A stretch of 64,000 nucleotides of DNA, taken from contig CM043953.1 in the NCBI GenBank assembly GCA_014529385.2, positions 95,566,842 to 95,630,841 of the forward strand. Direction: 5' to 3'. Every line of letters begins with the position of its first letter. Positions within the stretch are counted from its first letter, which is position 1. This document shows positions 45,176 through 55,187 of the stretch, piece after piece. Source of the stretch: Adiantum capillus-veneris (taxonomy: Eukaryota; Streptophyta; Polypodiopsida; Polypodiales; Pteridaceae). The notes under the pieces are model-generated. The model saw only the letters and a list, made by a program, of their open reading frames with translations, did no database searches and was not told the origin of the DNA. The translations under genes were made by a program, and so were the position numbers.

Positions 45176-48024
45176 CCAACAGCATCCGGAACCCTGGAAG
45201 GGACTCTTCTCGGCCCACTCTGATGTGTGGGTCGTGCGGTACTTGAACTTCATAAAGGTCTGCAACGCTTGCTTCTTTGGGCCACGCCGAAAGCAACACA
45301 AAATCTTCTGAATCTCCTTCCTTGCTTCAACTTCATCTAGGGATCTGCTTCTTTCGTCTGCAAGAATCTCCATGGCTGAAAATTCCTGAAACAATCTTCA
45401 ACACAAAACCATGAACATACCCATTCCATGTAAAGTGAAGGAAAAAAATATTGTCTTGTCTAAAGACTGTGTATGTAATGTAGATGAACAAATAGACGGA
45501 GTGACAACCCATTCATCAAACACATGCAAACAATGAGATCGCATCTTTTCTGTTCGATCGAAATCAATGAATTGTGGCAAATCACAATGGAAATGCCCAT
45601 GCTTGGTGCTCCTACTATCATGTGCTCGTTCGGAAACTGTGTCATGCCAAGGAAGAGACATGGAATGTGACTTCCTTACATACATACTTTTCAGCTTTTC
45701 ATGAACAATCCGCATACATTCGTGCTCATCCATGTGAGAAACGTGCTCAACATACAATATGTCATGCCTAGGAAAAGGGATCACATAACGATGTTGACTA
45801 AAATACCCGAAACCGTCACGAATGAAACACTCGAACAATGCGTGCGTATCAATCATGCGAACACATAATACTTCCTGTGATGGTTCCTTGGACCAAGGCT
45901 TGAGAGCCAAGATCGCTTCTTCGCGATCTATCGAATCTTCTTGTGGGGGATCTGTGGACCTTGACTCGAAAGCCAAGATTGATTCTTGGTGATTGATCGA
46001 ATCTACAACGATGTTAGCTTCGCTAGAAAAAGCATCAACTAACACATCATCCTTGTGAACAATCACATCTTCTTCATGTAACTCATCATGCTTGTGAAAA
46101 ATCACATCTTGATCATGCAAATCATCATGCTTGTCATTGTCATCCAAATCATCATGCAAATCCTGTGTGTCATGCTGTGGAGAAAAAGAGATTGAGAGAA
46201 TCTCCTTATCCCGAATCCTTTCAACCTTGTCCTGCATATTAGCAATGAGAGATGGAGAAGGAGCAATGTCCTCTCCATGAATGATAATAGGAGAATCACT
46301 ATCGGCATTGAGAGTTATAGTGTTAGCCGAAAATTTCATGAGAGCGTCATTATCACCAAACCATTTAATACCTAAAATCATATCACATCCTGAGAGAGGA
46401 GAAACAACAAATCTTCTAGTGAAGGCAGTCTGTTGAATTGCAAACAATACATCAAGGCACTCCTCTGTGATGAGAGCGTCCATACCGGAACGAAAGCCAG
46501 AGACCTCGATAGGAGATCTCGGACTAACTTCGAGACGGGCTCTCTCAACAAGAGAGGAACTGATCACATCATGCATACTACCTGGGTCAAACAATATGAC
46601 AAAACGGTGCCCCGAGGTACGACCGTAACATTTAATGAGAGAATCATCAATGGGAGGGTCCTGAGAAACTTTGGGCACAATCGTGTTATCATTCATTGCA
46701 TTGACAGATGTAGTGGGTGCTGTGGGTTCTTTAGATTCATTCGATTCAAGCTTAGGATATGTTCTTTTTATGTGACCCTTAATGTGATAATGAAAACAAC
46801 GACCTTCCTTAGAATAAGTGCTTTGTTCTTCCGACGTGATGTATCCTCCTACAATTCCTTGTGCTACCTTTTCATCTGGAGGAAGCTTAGGTTTAGCAAT
46901 TGTGTTAGCCTTACCCTTAGATTCATTGGAAGAATTCTTTGATGAGATACTGTTGGAAGATTGGTTAGAAGAGTTATCATTCTTACCGTTTTGAGGGTTC
47001 TGAGAGGTCTACGAGATACTTGTGGAAGTCTTGTTCTCCTTGGGCTTTCCTTTGTTGTGCTTCATCTCGTGGGCGAGAGCAATTGCTACCGCTTTGTTGA
47101 GATCGATTGGATCGAGTACCTCCACATCATACTTGATATACTCGTCCAATCCGTAAAGAAATGCCTCCTTGCGCTTTGCATCCGATCTGCATAATTGAGT
47201 GCCGAGCTGCAAAACACGATCAGAGAAAGACAAAACCGACATACCGTTTTGCTTGAGAGCGCGCCAATCGTCCTTCAATCGTGCAAGGTACTGAGGTGGC
47301 ATAAACCGCGCCTTGAGCTTGTCTTGGAAATCAGCCCAACTAAAAGAGAGGGGCGTGAAATCGTCGGCTGCCTCTAGGTGCGCGGCTAGCTGTGCCTCTT
47401 GCCATGCCTGGTACCAATTAATGGCATCACCGGCAAGGTACATAGCTGTCGTCAAAACTTTGCTATTGCCTGTTTTCTTAGTTGTCGCAAAATAGGCATT
47501 AAATTGATGCAACCAAGAATGAATAACAGTAGCATCCATCTTACCGTCATACTTACCGAAGGTCAACTTCTCTATGACTGGATTGTGTGAATCCGCATCG
47601 TGGCCTGCGCCACTAGACGAACTCCCACGATCTTTGGGTGGTTCGGTCTTCGAGGCAAGGACTTGGGCAAGCAATTCTTGAGTGCGTAGCTCTTGTCGAG
47701 CTTCATGCTCGATCTCCATAGCCAATCTATGAGAGGCACGATCGGCCTTCAATGCCGTGTTTCTAGCCGCCGCTTCCTCCTTCCTTAGTTCTTTTCTTTC
47801 TTTTCTTGCGTCGCGCTCGCATTCTAAAGCAAGGCGCTTGTCTTCCTGTTTATCCATCATGGCCATCATCTGCTTGACCATTGCCTCCATAGGGTCAGGT
47901 GCACCTGGTTGCGTAGATGGCGAAGGGGGAGGGTTCAAGAAACCATCTCCGGGTGGGGACGAGTCTTCGTCGCCTCTCTCATGCTCATCACCTGTATGCG
48001 AAGTATCCATTCCGCTTCAGGTGA
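45176..48024 (-). pseudogene. B3 gag-protease-X (few stops, otherwise long open frame)
   Basis: First ATG near 48030 is followed after three codons by TGA (CGA to TGA), then an ATG at 48010. From there the frame runs to 45398 with one TAG at about 47010 (from CAG). Regions: N-terminus and coiled coil 48010-47600; Gag core 47530-47100; knuckle near 46790 with two Cys replaced by Tyr (CFHYHIKGHIKRTY), so zinc binding is probably lost; protease-like 'LFDPGSMHDVIS' near 46590; 'SGCDMILGIKWF' near 46375; His/Asp spacer 46080-46180; X from 45880. TGA at 45395-45397 (from TGG), then X continues to the B2 insertion at 45176. Confidence 0.9.
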
Positions 48025-48391
48025 CGACCATGCACTATAATCTTGGGTTCTTAAGCTCGTGAGGAACTTGGGTTCTTGAGGGTCTTGAGGTTCTTGAGGT
48101 CCTTGATTCGTGAGAATCTAAGGTTCTTCAGGTTCTTGAGGTTCTTGAGTCTTGAGGGTCTTGGGTTCTTGGGGTTCTTAAGGTTTTCTTTCGCTTGCAA
48201 ATCGCGTTGGAGAAGGATCTTCTCTTCACCCGAGTTCTACTCCTTTCTGCGGGCGCACCCCTTGGTGGCCTTGCGCTCACACCAAGGTTGCTTTTTCCCA
48301 CCTCACGTCGATTGGCCGGCCGCTAAGTGCACGGTCCGCTCTCAATGAGTGAAAAGAGACACAACGGGAGGCTGGACAAGCCCTTCTTTCT

Positions 48392-49553
48392 TGTCACGTG
48401 ACACATCCCAACCCTATGTGTCCGTGGACAAGCTACACCATCGCAAGGTTCCCGTCAGTTCAGTCAGTTTAGATTAGCAGTGATCTGGCACTTTTGTGAG
48501 TCTATTCATAGACCATGCATGCCCAGTCACTTAGCATAGATGCATATCCTCCGGTTGCACACCGCAGAAGCATAAGCATTTCCATTAGATTCCATCAAAG
48601 TCAATTTGGGAATTTTTCAAGTGACTTTATCCCATTTTCCCTATTTTTGACATTTTTCACTTATTTATTAAGTGACTTTTGTTGGGTAGTCAGTAGGGCA
48701 AATTGGGTAAGTTAATATATAAGCAAACCCAAGTTAGCACTCCACAGCAGAAGAGGCATCAGGAGCTCCCCGCTCAACAGGCAACTTCTCAGCAGTACCC
48801 CCTCTCAGCACCCTAGCGTTTCCAACCTAGGCCATCTTGTGCGTTTTCCCGCGACCAACCACCCTCAACCATTAGCGTTTCAGCATTCCCTAGCTCCAGG
48901 AAACCTCAGCAATCCCAGCGTTTCCACCCTCAACAGATACAGCACCAGCCAGCGTTTTCATGCAAAAACGCCAACCCTAATTGCAGACATCCAGCGTTTT
49001 TCAGCATGTGCAAAAACGCAGATTGCAGCTTTTGGAAAACACAGATTTCAGCCTTTGCAAACGCAGGTTTTCGGCATAAGAACAGTAGCAGAACCACCTC
49101 AACTTGGTTGCAGATTGCTCCCCCATTTTCAGCCATAAAAACGCAGCCAAAATAGTCATTTTCAGCCACCGAAACAGTCCCCGAATTCAGCAATTAGAAG
49201 ATCCCAGATTTCAGCCATTAAGTCGTCGTCGCCATCACCGTCGTCGTCATCGGCATAGTCCCATTGCATCAGTCCATTGCATTCGCATTGTACACCTTTG
49301 TGCAATCAAGTAGACCACTCTTGCCGACGAGTGGGGCCTTCGAAGGAGGGTTTTACAACCCCTCGGTGTCGTATCTATTCTCTCTCCTTCTCTCGGTCTC
49401 ATTCACTTGCACGCACAATATCCACTCACTTTGTTCGTGACCACAACATTCTACAAGACGGAAAGCTCTCTTTCCCTAAGAACTAAAAGGAACCTTGAGC
49501 AATAAAGATCACTAATCTTGAGAAAATACAACATTCATTCCGCTGCACCTAAC
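48392..49553 (+). repeat. B4 5' LTR
   Basis: 1162 bp. Starts with the 12-bp palindrome TGTCACGTGACA; ends CGCTGCACCTAACA. TTAATATATAAGC (about 48711-48723) is the TATA candidate. Downstream lie an AGCGTTTT-rich block (about 48818-49030) and a hairpin near 49319-49340. It has about 16-20 bp more than the 3' LTR around 49020-49045 and a slightly damaged hairpin. Confidence 0.95.
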
Positions 49554-50017
49554 ATTGGTATCAGAGCTTTGGAAGTGTTCTGCATTACTCAAGGGAAGAA
49601 CCACAAGAATTTTTTTTGCTTGTGATGATCGCACGAACCCAAGTTTACTTGGGCGTGGCGATTCCTAATCGTGTTTTGTTGAAGAGTGACAAGAATCCCA
49701 AGAAAGAAGGGCTTGTCCAGCCTCCCCTTGTGTCTCTTTTCACTCATTGAGAGCGGACCGTGCACTTAGCGGCCGGCCAATCGACGTGAGGTGGGAAAAA
49801 GCAACCTTGGTGTGAGCGCAAGGCCACCAAGGGGTGCGCCCGCAGAAAAGGGTAGAACTCGGGTGAAGAGAAGATCCTTCTCCAACACGATTTGCAAGCA
49901 AAAGAAACCCTCAAGAACCTCAAGAACCCAAGATTCTCACGAATCAAGGATCTCAAGAACCTCAAGACCCTCAAGAACCAAGTTCCTCGCGAGCTTAAGA
50001 CCCCAAGATCATAGTGC

Positions 50018-51406
50018 ATGGTCGTCACCCGAAGCGGCATGGATACTTTGCCTTCAGGTGATGAGCATGAGAGAGGCGACGAAGGATTCTCCCCACCAGG
50101 AGGTTTTTTCGACCCTTCCCCATCTACGACAAAGATTGCACTAACTCCTATGGAGAAGTTGGACCAAGAAAGAGAAGCAGAAAGAAAAGCCTACGAAGAA
50201 GATCTGGCAGCCATCGAGCGTAAGTACCAAGAAAGAAGGGCAGCCATAGAAGCAGAATTTTATCGCGAGAACAAAGCACAAATGCTAGAGTTATTGCGAC
50301 TCTTTTCTCAAGCTCAGGCACAGATGCAACAGAATCGGAAAAAGGAGACTCTCTCAGTCTCTTCTTCTCCAAAGCAAGATACACAGGATTTGCATGATTG
50401 TTTGAAGCACAATGATAAGCATAATGATTTGGATGACAATGACAAGTATGACGATTTGCATAATCAAGATGTGATTGTTCACAAGGCTGATGTGTTAGTG
50501 GATGCTTTTCCTAGCGAAACTAACCTCACAGATTCGATCAATCACGAAGATCCAATCTTGGCTTTCGAGCCGAGTTCTAAAGAACCCCCACAAGACGATT
50601 CGATCATTCAAGACGAACCGATCTTGGCTCTCGAGCCTTGGTCCAAAGAACCATTACAGGAAGTATTATGTGTTCGCATGATTGATACGCACGCATTGTT
50701 CGAGTGTTTCATTCGTGACGGTTTCCTGTATTTTAGTCAACATCATTATGTGATCCCTTTTCCTAGGCATGACATACTGTATGTTGAGCACATTTCTCTC
50801 ATGGATGAGCACGAATGTATGCCGATTGTTCATGAAAAGTTGAAAAGTTTGTATGTCAGGAAGTCGCATTCCATGTCTCTTCCTTGGCATGACACAGTTT
50901 CCGAAAGAGCACATGATTGTATGAGCACCAAGCATGGGCATTTCCATTGTGATTTGCCACACTTGATTGATTTCGATCAAACAAAAAAGATTCGACCTCA
51001 TTGTTTGCATGTGTTTGATGAACGGGTTGTCACTCCGTCTCTATGTTCATCGACATTGCATACACAGTCTTTAGAGAAGACAATATTTTTTTCCTTCACT
51101 TTACATGGAATGGGTATGTTCATGATTTTGTGTTGGAGATGGTTTGAGCAATTTTCAGCCATGGAGATTCTTGAAGACGAAAGAAGCAAGACTCTAGACG
51201 AAGTTGAAGCAAGAAAGGAGATTCAGAAGACTTTGTGTCGCTTTCGGCGCGGCCCAAAGAAGCAAGCGTTGCAGACCTTTATGAAGTTCAAGTACCGCAC
51301 GACCCACACATCAGAGTGGGCCGGCGAAGAGTCCCTTTCAGGATTCCAGATGCTGTTGGCGATCTCCCTCGACGCCACACAGTTCGGTACCAGTACCTCC
51401 CTTTGA
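50018..51406 (+). CDS. B4 protein: Gag N-terminus, coiled coil, His/Asp spacer, domain X
   Basis: 462 codons from ATG 50018 ('MVVTRSGMDT', the start shared by B1 and B2) to TGA 51404-51406, which abuts the polypurine tract. Residues 1-45 are acidic; 46-110 form a highly charged predicted coiled coil ('AERKAYEEDLAAIERKYQER'); 111-175 are the spacer with repeated HD/KHND/DLHD units; about 200-462 are domain X. X motifs conserved among copies: 'DTHALFECFIRDG', 'PFPRHDI', 'SLPWHDT', 'KHGHFHCDLP', 'SLCSSTLHTQSL', 'LHGMGMFM', 'FRRGPKKQALQTF'. There is no Gag core, knuckle, protease, RT, RNase H or integrase motif. Against long-form B3 the deletion joins the coiled coil to a point just before 'ETLSVSSSP', in frame. 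Function unknown; I infer a role in packaging or trans-mobilisation only from its retention. Confidence 0.85.
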   Translation: MVVTRSGMDTLPSGDEHERGDEGFSPPGGFFDPSPSTTKIALTPMEKLDQEREAERKAYEEDLAAIERKYQERRAAIEAEFYRENKAQMLELLRLFSQAQAQMQQNRKKETLSVSSSPKQDTQDLHDCLKHNDKHNDLDDNDKYDDLHNQDVIVHKADVLVDAFPSETNLTDSINHEDPILAFEPSSKEPPQDDSIIQDEPILALEPWSKEPLQEVLCVRMIDTHALFECFIRDGFLYFSQHHYVIPFPRHDILYVEHISLMDEHECMPIVHEKLKSLYVRKSHSMSLPWHDTVSERAHDCMSTKHGHFHCDLPHLIDFDQTKKIRPHCLHVFDERVVTPSLCSSTLHTQSLEKTIFFSFTLHGMGMFMILCWRWFEQFSAMEILEDERSKTLDEVEARKEIQKTLCRFRRGPKKQALQTFMKFKYRTTHTSEWAGEESLSGFQMLLAISLDATQFGTSTSL

Positions 51407-51417
51407 AAAGGAGGGGA

Positions 51418-52562
51418 TGTCACGTGACACATCCCAACCCTATGTGTCCGTGGACAAGCTACACCATAGCAGGGTTCCCGTCAATTCAGTCAGTTTAGAT
51501 TAGCAGTGATCTGGCACTTTTGTGAGTCTATTCATAGACCGTGCATGCCCAGTCACTTAACATAGATGCATATCCTCCGGTGGCACACCGCAGAAGCATA
51601 AGCATTTCCATCAGATTCCATCAGAGTCAATTTGGGAATTTTTCAAGTCACTTTATCCCATTTTCCCTATTTTTGACATTTTTCACTTATTTATTAAGTG
51701 ACTTTTGTTGGGTAGTCAGTAGGGCGAATTGGGTAAGTTAATATATAAGCAAACCCAAGTTAGCACTCCACAGCAGAAGAGGCATCAGGAGCTCCCCGCT
51801 CAATAGGCAACTTCTCAACAGTACCCCCTCTCAGCACCTTAGCGTTTCCAACCTAGGCCATCTTGGGCGTTTTCCCGCGACCAACCACCCTCAACCATTA
51901 GCGTTTTCAGCATTCCCTAGCGCAAGGAAACCTCAGCAATCCCAGCGTTTCCACCCTCAATAGATACAGCACCAGCCAACGTTTTCATGCAAAAACGCCA
52001 GCCCCAATTGCAGACATCCAGCGTTTTTCAGCATGTGCAAAAACGCAGATTTCAGCCTTTGCAAACGCAGGTTTTCGGCATAAGAACAGTAGCAGAACCA
52101 CCTCAACTTGGTTGCAGATTGCTCCCCCATTTTCAGCCATAAAAACGCAGCCAAAATAGTCATTTTCAGCCACCGAAACAATCCCCGAATTCAGCAATTA
52201 GAAGATCCCAGATTTCAGCCATCAAGTCGTCGTCGCCATCACCGTCGTCGTCATCGGCATAGTCCCATTGCATCAGTCCATTGCATTCGCATTGTACACC
52301 TTTGTGCAATCAAGTAGACCACTCTCGCCGACGAGAGTGGGGCCTTCGGAGGAGGGTTTTACAACCCCTCGGTGTCGTATCTCTTCTCTCTCCTTCTCTC
52401 AGTCTCATTCACTTGCACGCACAATATCCACTCACTTTGTTCGTGACCACAACATTCTACAAGACAGAAAGCTCTCTCTTTCCCTAAGAACTAAAAGGAA
52501 CCTTGAGCAATAAAGATCACTAATCTTGAGAAAATACAACATTCATTCCGCTGCACCTAACA
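51418..52562 (+). repeat. B4 3' LTR
   Basis: 1145 bp, TGTCACGTGACA...CTGCACCTAACA. The hairpin at 52319-52341 is perfect (CCACTCTCG / CGAGAGTGG, 4-nt loop). AGCGTTTT block 51840-52050. Confidence 0.95.
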
Positions 52563-52723
52563 TTTCTTGGGATTCCTGTCACTCTTCAACAAAACACGAT
52601 TAGGAATCGCCTCGCCCAAGCGAACTTGGGTTCGTGCGACCGCAACAAGCCAAAAAAAAAAATTGTGGTTCTTGTGGTTCTTTCCTTAAGTAATGCAGAA
52701 CACTTCCAAAGCTCTGATACCAA

Positions 52724-53985
52724 TGTAAGGTGCAGCGAAATGAATGTTGTATTTTCTCAAGATTAGTGATCTTTATTTCTCAAGGTTCCTTTTAGTTCTT
52801 AGGGAAAGAGAGAGCTTTCCGTCTTATGGAGAGTGCTATGATCACGAACAAAGTGAGTGGATATTGTGCGTGCAAGTGAATGAGACTGAGAGAAGGAGAG
52901 AGAAGAGATACGACACCGAGAGGTTGTAAAACCCTCCTCCGAAGGCCCCACTCTCGTCGGCGAGAGTGGTCTACTTTGATTGCACAAAGGTGTACAATGC
53001 GTATGCACTGGACTAATGCAACTTGGACTATGCCGATAACGACGACGGTGATGATGACGACGACTTGATGGCTGAAATCTGGGATTTTCTAATCGTTGAA
53101 TTTCGGGACTGTTTCGGTGGCTGAAAATGACTGTTTTAACTGCGTTCTTATGGCTGAAAATGGGGGAACATCTGCAACCAACTAAGGGGGGATCTGCTAC
53201 TGTGTCATAGGCTGAAACTGTGTGTATTCTGACAGCTGAATTTCTGATCCCAAAAACGCTGAGATGGCTGGTGCAATGCTAACGTTTTTGGCTGGATTCT
53301 CTTCTGCTCTGCAAAGGTTGGAAACGCTGATGACTTGCAAGGAAAACGCTGATCTGCTGAGGTTTCTGCAATCCCAAAACACTAGAATGGCCAGCATGCC
53401 CTAGCGTTAGTAGTTGCAGCAAAAACGCTGAAGTTGCTGAGCTGAGCCAGAACCGCTACAGGGCTGAGGTAGCTAAGGGAGAAAACGCCAGACAATGGGG
53501 TTTGATGGCGATGGCTTAATCTGGGAAAACGCCAAGGATGGGGTGAGAGGTATGGCGAGGCTACGTGCTGAGGGGGGGTACTACTAAGAAGTTGCCTGTT
53601 GAGCGGGAAGCTCCTGCTGCCTCTTTTGCCAGAAAGTGCTAACTTGGGTTTGCTTATATATTAACTTAGCAAAATTGCCCTACCTACTTTTGTTGGAAAG
53701 TCACTTAAAAATAATAAGTGAAAATAACCAAAAATAGGAAAATAGGCTAAATGTACTGGAAAATTTCCCTAACTGATGCTAATGGATTCTAATGGGAATT
53801 CCGATGATCATGCTGTGTGCAACCGGAGGATATGCATCTATGCTAAGTGACTGGGCATGCACGGTCTACGAATAGACTCACAAAAGTGTCAGATCACTGA
53901 TAATCTAGACTTGACTGAATTGACTGAACCCTGCTCTGGTGTAGCTTGTCCACGGACACATAGGGTTGGGATGTGTCACGTGACA
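52724..53985 (-). repeat. B3 5' LTR with primer site
   Basis: 1262 bp, TGTAAGGTGCAGCGA...TGTCACGTGACA. Primer site GCTCTGATACCAA at 52711-52723. 52568-52723 is the B3 leader interrupted by B4. Confidence 0.95.
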
Positions 53986-53990
53986 GACGA

Positions 53991-54846
53991 TGCATGGAAC
54001 TGATGCAACTTGGGACTGTCGGTGACGACGACGGGGATGGCGACGACCACTTAAGGGCTGGAATCTACGGTCTTCTATCTGCTGTCCATAAAAACGCTAT
54101 GGCTGAAAATCTGGGACTGTTTCGGGGCTGCTGAAAACTGCTGTTTTGGCTGCGTTTTGAGGGCTGAAAATGGCGATCTTCTTCAAACATCTAGGGCTGA
54201 ATCTGCTGTTTTCCTAATGGCTGAAAACGCTGGTCCATCTGCTGTAAATGCGGCTGAAAATCAAAAACGTTGATGTTCCTTGTAGCGTTAGTGAAGACGT
54301 TGGGTCCTTGGAAGTGTTGGCGATGAGAGGAACTGAAAACGCCAGGCTAGGGGCTTGAGGTTGACCAAAACGCTAGGCTGAATGTGGGTGTTGAAGGTAT
54401 GACCAAAAACGCCAAGGGGTGTAGGTTTTCTTGCTGAGAGAGAGGGAGTACCTGCTGCCGGGGGGCCTGTTGTGCTCCTTGCTCATCTGCCAAAGATTGC
54501 TAGCTTTGGTTTGCTTATATATTTTCTTACCCAATTTGCCCTACCTACTTTTGTTGGAAAGTCACTTAAATTAATAAGTGAAAAATGTCAAAAATAGGGA
54601 AAATAGGCTAAATGCACTGGAAAAATCCCCTAACTGATTCTAATGGATTTTGATGGGAATACGGATGATCATGCTGTGTGCAACCACAGGATATGCATCT
54701 ATGCTAAGTGACTGGGCATGCACGGTCTACGAATAGACTCACAAAAGTGCCAGATCACTTCTAATCTAAACTGACTAGACTTGACGGAAACCCTGTTATG
54801 GTGTAGCTTGTCCACGGACACATAGGGTTGGATGTGTCACGTGACA
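53991..54846 (-). repeat. D solo LTR, second piece
   Basis: Continuation of 29423-29711 after B3, ending GTCACGTGACA. It carries its own AAAACGC block and the AGTCACTTAA...TAAGTGAAA inverted repeat. Confidence 0.92.
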
Positions 54847-54851
54847 AAAGG

Positions 54852-55182
54852 TTACAAGGGATGCCCAAAAGCAGAGCCCCAAAAGCTTTCACTTTTGAAA
54901 TAGGCTTAAAATAAAGCAAAGCCCAAAAGCTTCTCAAAAAAATTGCTTGCGTAGAGTTTCTTGCACAAAAGCAAGTTCCGTACAGGTCCGCAAATCACGG
55001 AATTCCGTATGCTCTGCCGTCAGCCAGCTTTTCCGCTTTTCCCGCCGCAAATCACGGAGATCCGTACGGTGCTACCATGTCAGCCGTGCAACGTAATTTC
55101 CGAGACTGTTTTTCCGGCCAGCTGGGGTGTGTATGCATCTGTTGCCTATAGCCAAGCCATGCCACGTCACCCATTTGTGACA
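54852..55182 (-). repeat. G 5' LTR, second piece
   Basis: Resumes after the TSD AAAGG with TTACAAGGGATGCCC and ends CATTTGTGACA. Nearly the same text as 21796-22120 of the 3' LTR, confirming the pairing. Confidence 0.93.
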
Positions 55183-55187
55183 CCCGA

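Larger units (their letters stand above)
48392..52562 (+). mobile_element. B4: complete family-B element, short form, intact ORF
   Basis: 4171 bp with LTRs 48392-49553 and 51418-52562 and a perfect TSD TTTCT (48387-48391, 52563-52567), inserted in the 5' leader of B3 in the opposite orientation. Primer site TTGGTATCAGAGCTTTGG at about 49555-49572; polypurine tract AAAGGAGGGGA at 51407-51417. It carries one uninterrupted ORF and no pol. The best-preserved family member. Confidence 0.97.
29712..53985 (-). mobile_element. B3: full-length family-B element (long form), host of B2 and B4
   Basis: 3' LTR 29712-30977 and 5' LTR 52724-53985 with perfect TSD GACGA (29707-29711, 53986-53990). Interior: 30978-31035, then 45176-48391, then 52568-52723. 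The primer site CTCTGATACCAA precedes 52724; the polypurine region lies at 30978-30990. Own length about 5.9 kb. Confidence 0.94.
29423..54846 (-). mobile_element. D: family-B solo LTR in the G 5' LTR, containing B3
   Basis: TGTTAGGTGCATCGG at 29423 and GTGTCACGTGACA ending at 54846, flanked by a perfect TSD AAAGG (29418-29422, 54847-54851). Own sequence is 29423-29711 plus 53991-54846, about 1145 bp. Split by B3 at GACGA. No interior of its own. Confidence 0.93.
15049..55182 (-). mobile_element. G: A-family chromovirus, minus strand, expanded by nested insertions
   Basis: Outer ends TGTAACAAACTT... and ...ATTTGTGACA carry a perfect TSD CCCGA (15044-15048 and 55183-55187), which proves that these distant pieces are one insertion. 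3' LTR: 15049-15210 plus 21697-22120. Interior: 22121-25289, 25959-27589, 28224-29192. 5' LTR: 29193-29422 plus 54852-55182. The primer site (29180-29191) and polypurine tract (22121-22134) are in place. Its own sequence totals about 7 kb and the rest is younger insertions. Confidence 0.93.

Noticed and set aside
53986-54846. Independent truncated B LTR next to the B3 5' LTR
   Set aside because: It is the second half of solo LTR D; GACGA and AAAGG duplications join it to 29423-29711.
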